NCBI GenBank assembly: GCA_013152835.1
Contig: JAADFQ010000129.1
Span: 1-49,006, forward strand
Direction: 5' to 3'
DNA length: 49,006 bases
DNA from: FCB group bacterium
GTDB taxonomy: Bacteria > Fidelibacterota > Marinisomatia > Marinisomatales > J089
The translations under genes were made by a program, and so were the position numbers. The notes beneath the pieces are model-generated. The model was not told the origin of the DNA. It saw only the letters and a list, made by a program, of their open reading frames with translations, and searched no databases. Below, one piece after another: positions 19,629 to 28,613 of this stretch (positions within the stretch are counted from its first letter, which is position 1; each line of letters starts with the position of its first letter).

Positions 19629-20555
19629 TTACCGCTGAAATAGAAAATACACAAAAACCGTATAGCTGAGCACTAATAACCCTGATGCCCAGCGAGGAAC
19701 CTTTCCTGAAAATCTACTCAGGGGTAAAAAAGTCAGTCCGAAAAGAATCATTAAGGGAATTTCGAATGTATTGATTGATGGTGAGATTTTGAGCGGTTTT
19801 AGAATACTCACGATTCCAAGGACTGACAAGAGATTAAAAATGTTCGATCCGATAATATTCCCCAGGGAAATGGCACCCTGGCGTCTGAAGGCGGCGACGA
19901 CTGAGGTAGCCAGTTCCGGCAGGCTGGTTCCAAAAGCCACTACCGTCATTCCAATCACCATTTCACTGATTCCATAAATACGCGCAATCGTGATGGCTCC
20001 ATCAATAAACCATTCGCTCCCAAAATACAATAAAATACTGCCAACGACTAATAATCCGACGGAAAATACGGATGAATGAACGCGGTCGGATACGACCTCC
20101 ACATCTACCGGAGGTTTTAGAAACTTTTTTGTGGTGTAGAATATCAAGGCCGAAAAAAACAATCCGCCCTCCCATCGCGCCAGAGTTCCGTCCATGGCAA
20201 AGATCATTAAAACCAAGGATATAACCAGATAAAAAGCCAAATCCCGGATAATCACCGGGAGATTAATGGCAATCGGGAAAATAAGTGTACTCAGTCCCAG
20301 GACCATGCCGATGTTGGTAATATTTGAACCCAGGACATTTCCTACTGCAATCGAATCCGAATTATGAATTGCCGCTTTGACGCTGACGAATAATTCCGGT
20401 AATGAAGTACCAAAAGCCACAATCGTCAGGCCGATTACCAGTGGGGACATCCGCAACATCCGGGCGATATGGACGCCTCCTTTCACTAACCACTCGGCCC
20501 CAAAATACAGGGTAATCGAGCCCAAAAGCAGTTTAAGGAGACTCAGGCCAATCAT
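19629..20555 (-). CDS. CaCA-family Na+/Ca2+ exchanger (YrbG-like)
   Basis: Two inverted repeats VAFGTSLPEL...GNVLGSNITN and VAFGTSLPEL...GNIIGSNIFN. Confidence 0.95.
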   Translation of the reverse strand: MIGLSLLKLLLGSITLYFGAEWLVKGGVHIARMLRMSPLVIGLTIVAFGTSLPELFVSVKAAIHNSDSIAVGNVLGSNITNIGMVLGLSTLIFPIAINLPVIIRDLAFYLVISLVLMIFAMDGTLARWEGGLFFSALIFYTTKKFLKPPVDVEVVSDRVHSSVFSVGLLVVGSILLYFGSEWFIDGAITIARIYGISEMVIGMTVVAFGTSLPELATSVVAAFRRQGAISLGNIIGSNIFNLLSVLGIVSILKPLKISPSINTFEIPLMILFGLTFLPLSRFSGKVPRWASGLLVLSYTVFVYFLFQR

Positions 20556-21139
20556 CAGGAATATAAATTATGTCTGTCGATAAATTCCCAAACCGGCTGT
20601 GTAACCATATAACGGATAGTTTTATTTTCTTTCCAACGTCTTCGGATTGTCGTAGATGATATTTCGATCCGGGGAATATTGGAAAATCTTACTTTTCTTA
20701 AGATCCAACTTTCGACCGTACTCGGTTTAAATCCCGGTCGTAAGGCAACAATAACCTGACATTCTTCCAGAATTTTTTCCGGTTCTTTCCAGGTTTCAAA
20801 TTCACCAAGCGTATCGGATCCGATTAAAAAATAGGTTTCGTTCCGCGTAAGTCCCCGTTCTGATTTTAATCCGCGAATCGTATCAATAGAATAGGAAACA
20901 CCTCCCCGCTTAATTTCAATATCGGAAATTTCAAAATGCGGATTACTGGCAACGGCGCTTTCCAGCATTTTCAGACGCAGGTTCACCGGTGTAAGGGGCG
21001 ACGATTGTTTGTGCGGGGGTATCAGGGCCGGGATAAAAATAATTTTATCGAAATTTTCCGCTTCACAGATCGTCTGAGCAATTAATAAATGTCCAATATG
21101 AGGCGGGTCAAACGTTCCCCCAAATATGCAAATTTTCAT
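20555..21139 (-). CDS. nadD: Nicotinate-nucleotide adenylyltransferase
   Basis: CIFGGTFDPPHIGHLLIAQ, FIPALIPPHK, FLIGSDTLGEF, ISSTTIRRRW; start at 21139 forms an ATGA overlap with the upstream stop. Confidence 0.95.
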   Translation of the reverse strand: MKICIFGGTFDPPHIGHLLIAQTICEAENFDKIIFIPALIPPHKQSSPLTPVNLRLKMLESAVASNPHFEISDIEIKRGGVSYSIDTIRGLKSERGLTRNETYFLIGSDTLGEFETWKEPEKILEECQVIVALRPGFKPSTVESWILRKVRFSNIPRIEISSTTIRRRWKENKTIRYMVTQPVWEFIDRHNLYS

Positions 21140-21906
21140 CCTTTTGCCTTTTGAAGTCGACGCTCGCATTTTTTCATGGCCGTGTCCGCTTTGTCAATCA
21201 GTTCAGCGTCCTTCAGGTTCTGCTCATATTGAACATAGATTTCCCGGGCCTTTTCGATATCCCGCAATTCGCAGTAGGCTATTATTAACCCCAGATAGGA
21301 TTTGGACAAATATTCCGTATCATAATATGATTTTAACACTTCATTAAAAGCATCAATAGCTGAATCATAAACGCCGAGTTTGATATACAGGATTCCAGTT
21401 TCATAGGCTTTGCGACCCAGCTTGTTTCGCAATTTTTTCATCATCTCATTGGCTTCATCAGTAAATTTTGAGTCCGGGTAATCGTCAAGAAATTCCTGAA
21501 TTTTTTCAATTGCCTTATTGGTGCTGGTTTGATCCAGGTAGTATTCGGGAGATTCTTCGAAATAACTTTGACAAATCCGCCAACGCGCTTTTTCAACAAA
21601 GGGACTAAACATCATTCGACGGGTTAATCGGTCATACTCTGAGATCGCCAGAATATACTCTTCATTATTAAAATACGACTCCCCCAGATAGAACATGGCA
21701 TCGTCTCCCCATTCCGTGTGGGAGCCGCTTAACACGACATAGTTAAATTCATCCTGGGCCTGGACATATTTCTTTTTATTGAAATATTCCATCCCCTTTT
21801 TGAACCGTGCCTCAAAATCCATTTCATCTTCAGGTTTTGATCCCGCACAACTAAAAACGGTTAAGAAAAACAAGCCGCCGAGTATAATCAGAATAATTCG
21901 TTTCAT
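21136..21906 (-). CDS. bamD: Outer membrane assembly lipoprotein BamD
   Basis: Lipobox FLTVFSC; AQDEFNYVVLSGSHTEWGDDAMFYLGESYFNNEEYILAISEYDRLTRRM; TPR repeats. Confidence 0.88.
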   Translation of the reverse strand: MKRIILIILGGLFFLTVFSCAGSKPEDEMDFEARFKKGMEYFNKKKYVQAQDEFNYVVLSGSHTEWGDDAMFYLGESYFNNEEYILAISEYDRLTRRMMFSPFVEKARWRICQSYFEESPEYYLDQTSTNKAIEKIQEFLDDYPDSKFTDEANEMMKKLRNKLGRKAYETGILYIKLGVYDSAIDAFNEVLKSYYDTEYLSKSYLGLIIAYCELRDIEKAREIYVQYEQNLKDAELIDKADTAMKKCERRLQKAKG

Positions 21907-21910
21907 TGGT

Positions 21911-22825
21911 CTACCAGGTTAGAGCAAAAGCAATTCCACCGATTCCATACGGTGCTTTCCGGTCGTAAATCAGCCCCATCGTAGGTTTCACTTTATTCCG
22001 TCGTTCAATAGAATTTCGATTAGAACTCCACAACGCTTCAAAGGCGCTGGCAACATGATTAAACATGATGGCGCTAACGGCAAATTTTGCCATTTTAAGA
22101 TAAGAATTATTTTTCGCCCGTTGAGAAAGGTAATTGTCACGATGACGGGTCATGATCAGGATTTCAGTACTGTCGCCGACATCTTTCTGTTTTTCCCAAT
22201 AGAGTGGATTTCCATCCTGATCATATACATCATCCCAACCACCCACGAACTGATCATATTTTCCGATATTTTCATAGAAATCCCGATCACGTAAGACGAT
22301 TAGCCCGGGATCATTCCCCAATTGTCCCAATGTATCCTGGGCAATGAGCACACCGTTGAGTTCCAAAATCAGATGATGAGTGCCGCCAAAACGTACATCG
22401 GCATAACTCACCCCCAGAACCGGCGTATTGGTGATAAAGTTTTCCAGAGTCCAATGCTGGTCAGCATATTTTTCATAATTAATGCGTATATCTTCGGCCC
22501 GGGTTGACCAATTCCAGTAGCTGTACAAACCAAATAATTCAATCCCGGCAAATAAGGACGTTCGCCACCACGCTTCGCGATTATAATACTGTCCCAACCC
22601 CGGCACAACCAGCGACATAACCAGCGGACGACCATGATAAACGATAGCCATGGAATCGGTTGAGTCCTGGACGGTCATGGTTGAATAAATCGGTGTTTCG
22701 AATCCCCGGTAATAGTTGTCCAGAATTCCTTTACCAAACCCGCTCGCACTGATGACCAGCAAGGAAAGAAAGAATTGGTTAAAAACCGAATAGGATCGTG
22801 AAATAGTTTCTGTTTTCATGGCCAT
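21911..22825 (-). CDS. DUF5683-like protein
   Basis: SLVVPGLGQYYNREAWWRTSLFAGIELFGLYSYW; ends in an aromatic residue (GIGGIAFALTW). Confidence 0.6.
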   Translation of the reverse strand: MAMKTETISRSYSVFNQFFLSLLVISASGFGKGILDNYYRGFETPIYSTMTVQDSTDSMAIVYHGRPLVMSLVVPGLGQYYNREAWWRTSLFAGIELFGLYSYWNWSTRAEDIRINYEKYADQHWTLENFITNTPVLGVSYADVRFGGTHHLILELNGVLIAQDTLGQLGNDPGLIVLRDRDFYENIGKYDQFVGGWDDVYDQDGNPLYWEKQKDVGDSTEILIMTRHRDNYLSQRAKNNSYLKMAKFAVSAIMFNHVASAFEALWSSNRNSIERRNKVKPTMGLIYDRKAPYGIGGIAFALTW

Positions 22826-25739
22826 ATTGAATTGTCTGTTCTTGGTATTGTTTTTGAAAAGAAGTCAGCCCACGGTGTATTTCCCAGCCAATCGCCACCG
22901 GGAAATTATAAAAGCTGAACCCATTTATTCGCCATTGAAATCCGATAGATTTTTTCATCGAGAAATCCGTATCCCACGCATCACCAAATTGAAACAGGAT
23001 TCCCGCTACCGAATTCTGCCAGATTAACCATCCGGTTTTGATATGCCGTTCCCTGAAAACAGGAACCCGGAAAGCTAATCGTTCGACAAAAAGGTTTTTC
23101 CCCTCCATGCTGTAGAACGGATATCCTTGTATCCCCGGAAGTCCGCCACCAAAAAAATTAAAGAATGAGTCGGCTTCCTGATTGGAAATGTAGCCAAATT
23201 CAGTCTCCGTCGTCAGGGTCCACCGGGGAGTGTGTGGAATATCTTTCGACCATTTTATGTTTCCTTCGAATCGCCATAAATCGTTGGATTTAAAAATTTC
23301 CTGCAATGTGCCGGCATTATTCAGGTCCAGTCCATCTATGAAATCGTTCAATTCGTATGTTAGTCGCAAGTCTGCCACAAATTGTTTTGACGGATTAATA
23401 TTTCCATCGAAACGAGGTTGGTGAATATCCGTTTTCCAGTGTATACCCAGGGATGAACCGCGATAATAATCATAGGCCAGTCCACCCTGGAGGGCTTCCC
23501 CGGGAATCGTTTCTTTGATAAAAGCCCGGTATCGCTGCCAATTCCCGTAGAGTTCCAAATAATCAATCCCGAAGATCGGAATCAGCATTCCTCCCTGGAA
23601 TTGAACCATGCGAAAGCGCAGGTTATTATCAATTGAATATACGCTGTATAGATTACGCTCAAAGGTATTTCGTGTTAAATAGGTGGTTTCAGCATAAAGT
23701 GTTGGAAAAAACCGGTGGAACTCAAATCTGAAGAATAAATCCACATCCTTGTTCCGATTCATTCCGGCGCCCCCAAAAATATTCAGGCGGTGTAAAATCT
23801 CATCGGAATAAAAATAAAAACCCGGTTTAAACGTGTTATAATCCATCATGAGACGGGGCAAGAGAAACATGGGCGGAAACTGATCCTCGTATGCATAGAT
23901 TTCACGTTGAACATCCTGCTCCAGAATGGGTCGTTTCAGCTGTCCGTTTCGGCGGTAATAAACCGGAGAATAGCCCACCAATTCATCATCGACCGGTACC
24001 AGGGAATCCATTAAGGCGATTTTATAGCCGCCGTCTGCATATTCTACATATAAACATTGCCCGGAGGAATTGACATTGGGCATAAAGGCACCACCCAAAA
24101 CATTCGTTACAAAGGTCTGCTTCCCGGTTTCCGGATTCAACTGATATAAATTAAAAATCCCGGTTCGGTCGTCAGCATACAGCCAATTCCCATCAGGAGA
24201 CACGGTTAAATCACGTTCATCCCATTCCCGGGTATTTAACAGGGGACGAATCGTTGAATCGGAAAAATCATAGGCATATATATTCCGAAAATGATTCGTT
24301 GTGGCATCAAATACCAAGCGGTTTTGATCGGAATCGAAATGCAATTGATGAACCAATCGATGGTCCTGGAAATCGGTCAACTGACTGATGGAGCGATCTG
24401 CCAGGGAAAGCATGAAAACATTTTCCATCCCATCCCGGGTGGATATATAAGCAATGGCCGAATCCCCGGGAATGAATACCGGTGACCGTCCCCGGGAATC
24501 TTTGGTCAATCGCGTGGATTTGTCTTTCTGAATATCATAGGCAAAAAGATCATTATAACTGGAACCGGATCCATTGGGATGATCGGGACGGCGACTGTAA
24601 TAAATCGTTTGTCCGTCCGGAGACCATGCGGCTGCACTCTGTACTCCCTTGGCTACCAGCTTCTCTTTTTTTGTAGCCATATCATGTATGTATAGATTCG
24701 TCTGGCTAAAATAATCATTCCCGCGATTGGAAATATAAATAAAGCGTTTACCGCCTTTATCCCAGATCGGATATAAATTTGTTGTCCCTTCGCCCAATAT
24801 AATCCGGCCGCCGACTTCATGGGTTCGAACAGTTTCCGTCAGGATTTCGTATCGTTTTTCCAAGGTATGTGCAAATTGGGAATAGAGGCTGTCGCCATCA
24901 ATCCCCACGGTTCTTTTTATCGCCTGATTTATGGAAAAGCGGGTTGGACGGGAAAGTTCCTGAACCAGTTTGCGAAGTTTATCCGATCCATATTTCACGG
25001 CAATAAACCGGGTCAGCGCATATCCTGAATTGTACACGGATTCATTCCCAATGCCCCGTTTTCCGAAAGAATTCATGGCCGGAAAGGACAACAGATTATC
25101 ATGCATCACGCGATCACGCAGAATCATATCGCGATGGGTGTCCCAATTATCATAGTCCGACCCGTCAAACTGGTACTGAGCCAGTCCTTCCGCCAGCCAG
25201 GGTGGGACCACCGTCCCGGGGACAGCATAGCTGATAATTTCATTGGGATAACCGAACAATACGTCTTTCCGCTTTTCCGGTTCATATCCGATCCATTGCA
25301 GATACAGAGCGGGGAAATTTTGTCCGGCTTTCATGGACTTCTGCATCGTCACGATATGGGTGAATTCATGGGTCACTACATTTTGTAGCCACCGGTGGGA
25401 ACCGCGTAATTCATAATCCAGAGGACTGGCCCAGATAACAATTTTATTATCGTAATAATAGGCTGCTCCATTGGCAATATCATCCGTATCCATGAAGATC
25501 AGGTGTGTTTTCGATTTGGGTTCATACTGATACAGCTCAGTCACTTTGGGATAAATGAGTTCCGCCACCTCGGCACCTTCCTGGGCGCTGTGTCTGGTAG
25601 CATCGTAAAAGTGAATAATGAAATGCTCCGTCTCGAATGTTTGCCAGTCCAATTCCGGATGATTATAGGCAAACTGGGCAAATCCAACACCTGATATGAA
25701 CAATATTATTGCTGTTATATATAAGGTTATCCTTGCCAT
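22779..25739 (-). CDS. Gluzincin (peptidase MA-like), TolB-like beta-propeller and C-terminal outer-membrane barrel protein
   Basis: Signal peptide; VVTHEFTHIV (HExxH at 25356-25370) and WLAEGLAQYQ; repeated propeller motifs (AAWSPDGQTIYYSRRPD, VSPDGNWLYADD); barrel-like C-terminus ending ...RNYFTILFGF. Confidence 0.8.
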   Translation of the reverse strand: MARITLYITAIILFISGVGFAQFAYNHPELDWQTFETEHFIIHFYDATRHSAQEGAEVAELIYPKVTELYQYEPKSKTHLIFMDTDDIANGAAYYYDNKIVIWASPLDYELRGSHRWLQNVVTHEFTHIVTMQKSMKAGQNFPALYLQWIGYEPEKRKDVLFGYPNEIISYAVPGTVVPPWLAEGLAQYQFDGSDYDNWDTHRDMILRDRVMHDNLLSFPAMNSFGKRGIGNESVYNSGYALTRFIAVKYGSDKLRKLVQELSRPTRFSINQAIKRTVGIDGDSLYSQFAHTLEKRYEILTETVRTHEVGGRIILGEGTTNLYPIWDKGGKRFIYISNRGNDYFSQTNLYIHDMATKKEKLVAKGVQSAAAWSPDGQTIYYSRRPDHPNGSGSSYNDLFAYDIQKDKSTRLTKDSRGRSPVFIPGDSAIAYISTRDGMENVFMLSLADRSISQLTDFQDHRLVHQLHFDSDQNRLVFDATTNHFRNIYAYDFSDSTIRPLLNTREWDERDLTVSPDGNWLYADDRTGIFNLYQLNPETGKQTFVTNVLGGAFMPNVNSSGQCLYVEYADGGYKIALMDSLVPVDDELVGYSPVYYRRNGQLKRPILEQDVQREIYAYEDQFPPMFLLPRLMMDYNTFKPGFYFYSDEILHRLNIFGGAGMNRNKDVDLFFRFEFHRFFPTLYAETTYLTRNTFERNLYSVYSIDNNLRFRMVQFQGGMLIPIFGIDYLELYGNWQRYRAFIKETIPGEALQGGLAYDYYRGSSLGIHWKTDIHQPRFDGNINPSKQFVADLRLTYELNDFIDGLDLNNAGTLQEIFKSNDLWRFEGNIKWSKDIPHTPRWTLTTETEFGYISNQEADSFFNFFGGGLPGIQGYPFYSMEGKNLFVERLAFRVPVFRERHIKTGWLIWQNSVAGILFQFGDAWDTDFSMKKSIGFQWRINGFSFYNFPVAIGWEIHRGLTSFQKQYQEQTIQYGHENRNYFTILFGF

Positions 25740-25744
25740 TTAAT

Positions 25745-28261
25745 TCAATTGATAATCCCGATTTTGAGAATTTTTTCTTCTGTTTTAATTCCTGCATAGG
25801 CAGTAACCCGAACAAAATACACGCCGGGTTCCACATCACCTACATCCCACACTAATTCTTGTGGCAAAATCGGTTCCGGATTTTCCATTGTCCAACGTTT
25901 TACAAAATATCCGGATAAGGAATAAACAGTTATCTCCACCTTATCAGCTTCACTGGTTGTATATCGCAGCGTAACCCGTCCTTCTTTGGCCGGATTGGGA
26001 TAAGCATAGGTTTGGGATCGAAGAAGAAGTTGGTTTTCGCCAGAACTCTTTGCCGGGTATTCTCCATAGACGGTACGACTATGAAATACATTGTTATCCG
26101 GCAATAGCCAACCGCTCTCATCTTCCGGAAAATCGGAAATGACCCAGGAGCTATATCGACAGACCAACACGGAATGGCCCTGATAATTCGCAATTTGCTC
26201 CAACCGATCGGCAGGATCGACACCAATCGTCAGTTGCCGACGACCGTTTCCTCCCCAAACCGTAATGACGCCGCTGGAATCCTGGGTAACGATTTCCCTC
26301 CCGGCGGTTTCTAATATATCCCCGGCGAGAACCACCTCTGCATTCCCCACAGAGATCGGGAATCCGGATAATAAGGTAAAATTGATGTCAAAAACGTACA
26401 GCTTCCCTTCCTTAGAAAGCGCAATTATATCCGGGAGTTGATCGTCATTGATATCCGCCGCCAGAATTTGTGAAAACCGGACCGAAGAGAATCCGGTCGC
26501 TTGTGGTGGTAAACTTCTATCAATCCCCCCGGTAGTATTAATTGTAAATATAGGTATCGGGTCCAATGATAGAATTGAACTTGAATCCTGTATATCAAAA
26601 ACTACCGAGTGTCCAGGATCCGGCCACCAGTAGTTCAATGCTTCATAAATACTATCTTTGTCGACGGTAATAATATCCGTCGGATAAAAAAGCCGGATCC
26701 GATTACTGTTTTGATCACCTTTAATATAATAATCGGTTCCATTTACAGAGACAGATTGTTCCCATTCCCGGGAAAATTGTTGGTTGTCGGAAAGCCAGCG
26801 ATAACTTGTTATCCTGATTGAATCTTCAGTGGCTTCAACAACTGCTAACTGATTTTGGGGATAAGACCCAGTCTGAACGAGGGTGAGTTCACCCATAATT
26901 GGACTGTGAAATACGTTCAATTGATTCAGATTATCCATTGTCCATAGCCGGTTTTCACCACCAATAATTTCGGCATTTCCATCCTGATCAAAATCATAAA
27001 TCAGACGTATCGGTTCATCCAAATCGGACAGTTCCGGTATTTTTCGTCCGTTTCGGAAGAGAAAAGACATGGTATCCGCCGGCGGGCCGATGCTGTCAAT
27101 TATCACGTAGGACTCGGCGCCGGAATTGGTCCGCGTATCGGGATAGGTCAGTGGGCCAAAGCGGGGATAGCCTCCGGCGGCGCCCGGATTCACCCGTTCA
27201 TGTTCCCGATTACCTTTAAACCATAGATCCCCGAAATAACCGGCAGAGGGATCGGCCGTTAAGAAAATGTTCGGATAACCAATATCCTGTGCACCGTCGG
27301 CTTCCTCCAGATCGACGCCACGATTTTGTTTATCGCCATTGATCGTATAATGATCCATTCCGTTCTGAATCCGGGCTTCATCCACATGCCAGATCAACAA
27401 TCCAGTCCCCGGGAGGCCCAGGTCATAATTATCAAACCCTGTGATGACTCCGGTTAGTGAATCGGTCGTATGCGGTACCGAATCCAGGATAATCTCTACC
27501 AGGGGCGGCGAAGTACCGGTCTGTTCCCACATCCGATAGCGTGTAGAATCCAAATTGACACCGGGTCGCCAGGCATTATCCCGGGCTTCAATCAGGAAAT
27601 ATTCATCCGATGTCAGGGCAATTTTCACGGCATTGCCTTCCGATCTTGCCGGAAGTTGAACATTTTCCGGCGCGTGAACAACCTGCGGAGTTTCCCATTC
27701 TGCAAACATCCGGGACCAGATATCAGGCGGGGAAGGAATTAAACCTCGTCCGTTATTGGAGCCCTGGTCCATGAGGGAAAACACGCCCACACCGGACGCC
27801 CCCGTTTCCGTGTACCAGAGAGGCGGTAAACCCAGGGCAAAGCCGGTCATTAACGCAAAAGTTCCGGTTAAAGCATATTGAAAATCGCAGGGTTCTGACG
27901 CGTCTAATAAGGGGTTTGATTCGGAATACAGTAAATGATTCTGGGTTTCCGGTAAAATCACGCCCTGGGTGACGGTAGCGTCGCCAATTACCAACGACCC
28001 GGAACCGGTGGCAGCCAGCAGCATCGCCGGATCAACAAATGTAGACGGAATATCTTCCGGAGTCGGATCTAGAAAGGGAAGCGAAAAATCCTGTCCGATT
28101 CCGGCGTGAAAGATGACAATAACATCCGGGATTGAAAAATCGATCTGATCCTCAGTATAGGCCGCATCCAGCGCATCTTTGAATAATTCAACCAGGCCGT
28201 GCATCCTGAACTTCCGGTTCATTGTAAGGATTGTAATAGGACATGGAATGTGGTAATACAT
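25745..28261 (-). CDS. M6-like secreted protein, C-terminal fragment with FG-GAP/propeller-like region and T9SS type A-like sorting domain
   Basis: GASGVGVFSLMDQGS and PPDIWSRMFAEWETP are M6-like; AADINDDQLPDIIALSKEGKLYVFD is FG-GAP/VCBS-like; C-terminus AYPNPAKEGRVTLRYTTSEADKVEITVYSLSGYFVKRW...GVYFVRVTA...KILKI. Meaningful homology begins at about GLVELFKDAL; the listed upstream residues are probably out of frame. Confidence 0.75.
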   Translation of the reverse strand: MYYHIPCPITILTMNRKFRMHGLVELFKDALDAAYTEDQIDFSIPDVIVIFHAGIGQDFSLPFLDPTPEDIPSTFVDPAMLLAATGSGSLVIGDATVTQGVILPETQNHLLYSESNPLLDASEPCDFQYALTGTFALMTGFALGLPPLWYTETGASGVGVFSLMDQGSNNGRGLIPSPPDIWSRMFAEWETPQVVHAPENVQLPARSEGNAVKIALTSDEYFLIEARDNAWRPGVNLDSTRYRMWEQTGTSPPLVEIILDSVPHTTDSLTGVITGFDNYDLGLPGTGLLIWHVDEARIQNGMDHYTINGDKQNRGVDLEEADGAQDIGYPNIFLTADPSAGYFGDLWFKGNREHERVNPGAAGGYPRFGPLTYPDTRTNSGAESYVIIDSIGPPADTMSFLFRNGRKIPELSDLDEPIRLIYDFDQDGNAEIIGGENRLWTMDNLNQLNVFHSPIMGELTLVQTGSYPQNQLAVVEATEDSIRITSYRWLSDNQQFSREWEQSVSVNGTDYYIKGDQNSNRIRLFYPTDIITVDKDSIYEALNYWWPDPGHSVVFDIQDSSSILSLDPIPIFTINTTGGIDRSLPPQATGFSSVRFSQILAADINDDQLPDIIALSKEGKLYVFDINFTLLSGFPISVGNAEVVLAGDILETAGREIVTQDSSGVITVWGGNGRRQLTIGVDPADRLEQIANYQGHSVLVCRYSSWVISDFPEDESGWLLPDNNVFHSRTVYGEYPAKSSGENQLLLRSQTYAYPNPAKEGRVTLRYTTSEADKVEITVYSLSGYFVKRWTMENPEPILPQELVWDVGDVEPGVYFVRVTAYAGIKTEEKILKIGIIN

Positions 28262-28604
28262 AAACGGTGTTGTTGGATATGGGGAACACCTCTGATTGGT
28301 CCATGTCCAATCCCAGTTTATTATAACTCACCGATCTGAAATAGTGGTCAATGGCCTGGTAATGGCTCAGGAAATAATTTCGGTCGTGAGGCGGTGGATC
28401 GAGGGTATAACGACCACACGTATCAAAATCCGTATTTATTAAAAACGTACCGTCACCGGTGGTCCCTGGTGAGTCATCCGGCTCAAATGCCACCCGGACA
28501 CCATAGACGATTTTATTGCCTGTCAGATCAGACGCCCAAATCAAAGACGAAATAATCCAGACGACGAACACGATGGCCCGGACTATGAACATGACATATT
28601 TCAA
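28188..28604 (-). CDS. M6-like secreted protein, N-terminal fragment (signal peptide plus start of M6 domain), separated by an apparent frameshift
   Basis: Signal peptide, then RYTLDPPPHDRNYFLSHYQAIDHYFRSVSYNKLGLDM...VYVLPHSMSYYNPYNEPEVQD, then immediate loss of frame. Confidence 0.7.
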   Translation of the reverse strand: MKYVMFIVRAIVFVVWIISSLIWASDLTGNKIVYGVRVAFEPDDSPGTTGDGTFLINTDFDTCGRYTLDPPPHDRNYFLSHYQAIDHYFRSVSYNKLGLDMDQSEVFPISNNTVYVLPHSMSYYNPYNEPEVQDARPG

Positions 28605-28613
28605 TGGATTATA

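Noticed and set aside
28188-28261. Programmed ribosomal frameshift at the M6 gene junction
   Set aside because: No slippery motif or clear stimulatory structure seen. Kept as an open possibility only; sequencing error or mutation is more parsimonious.
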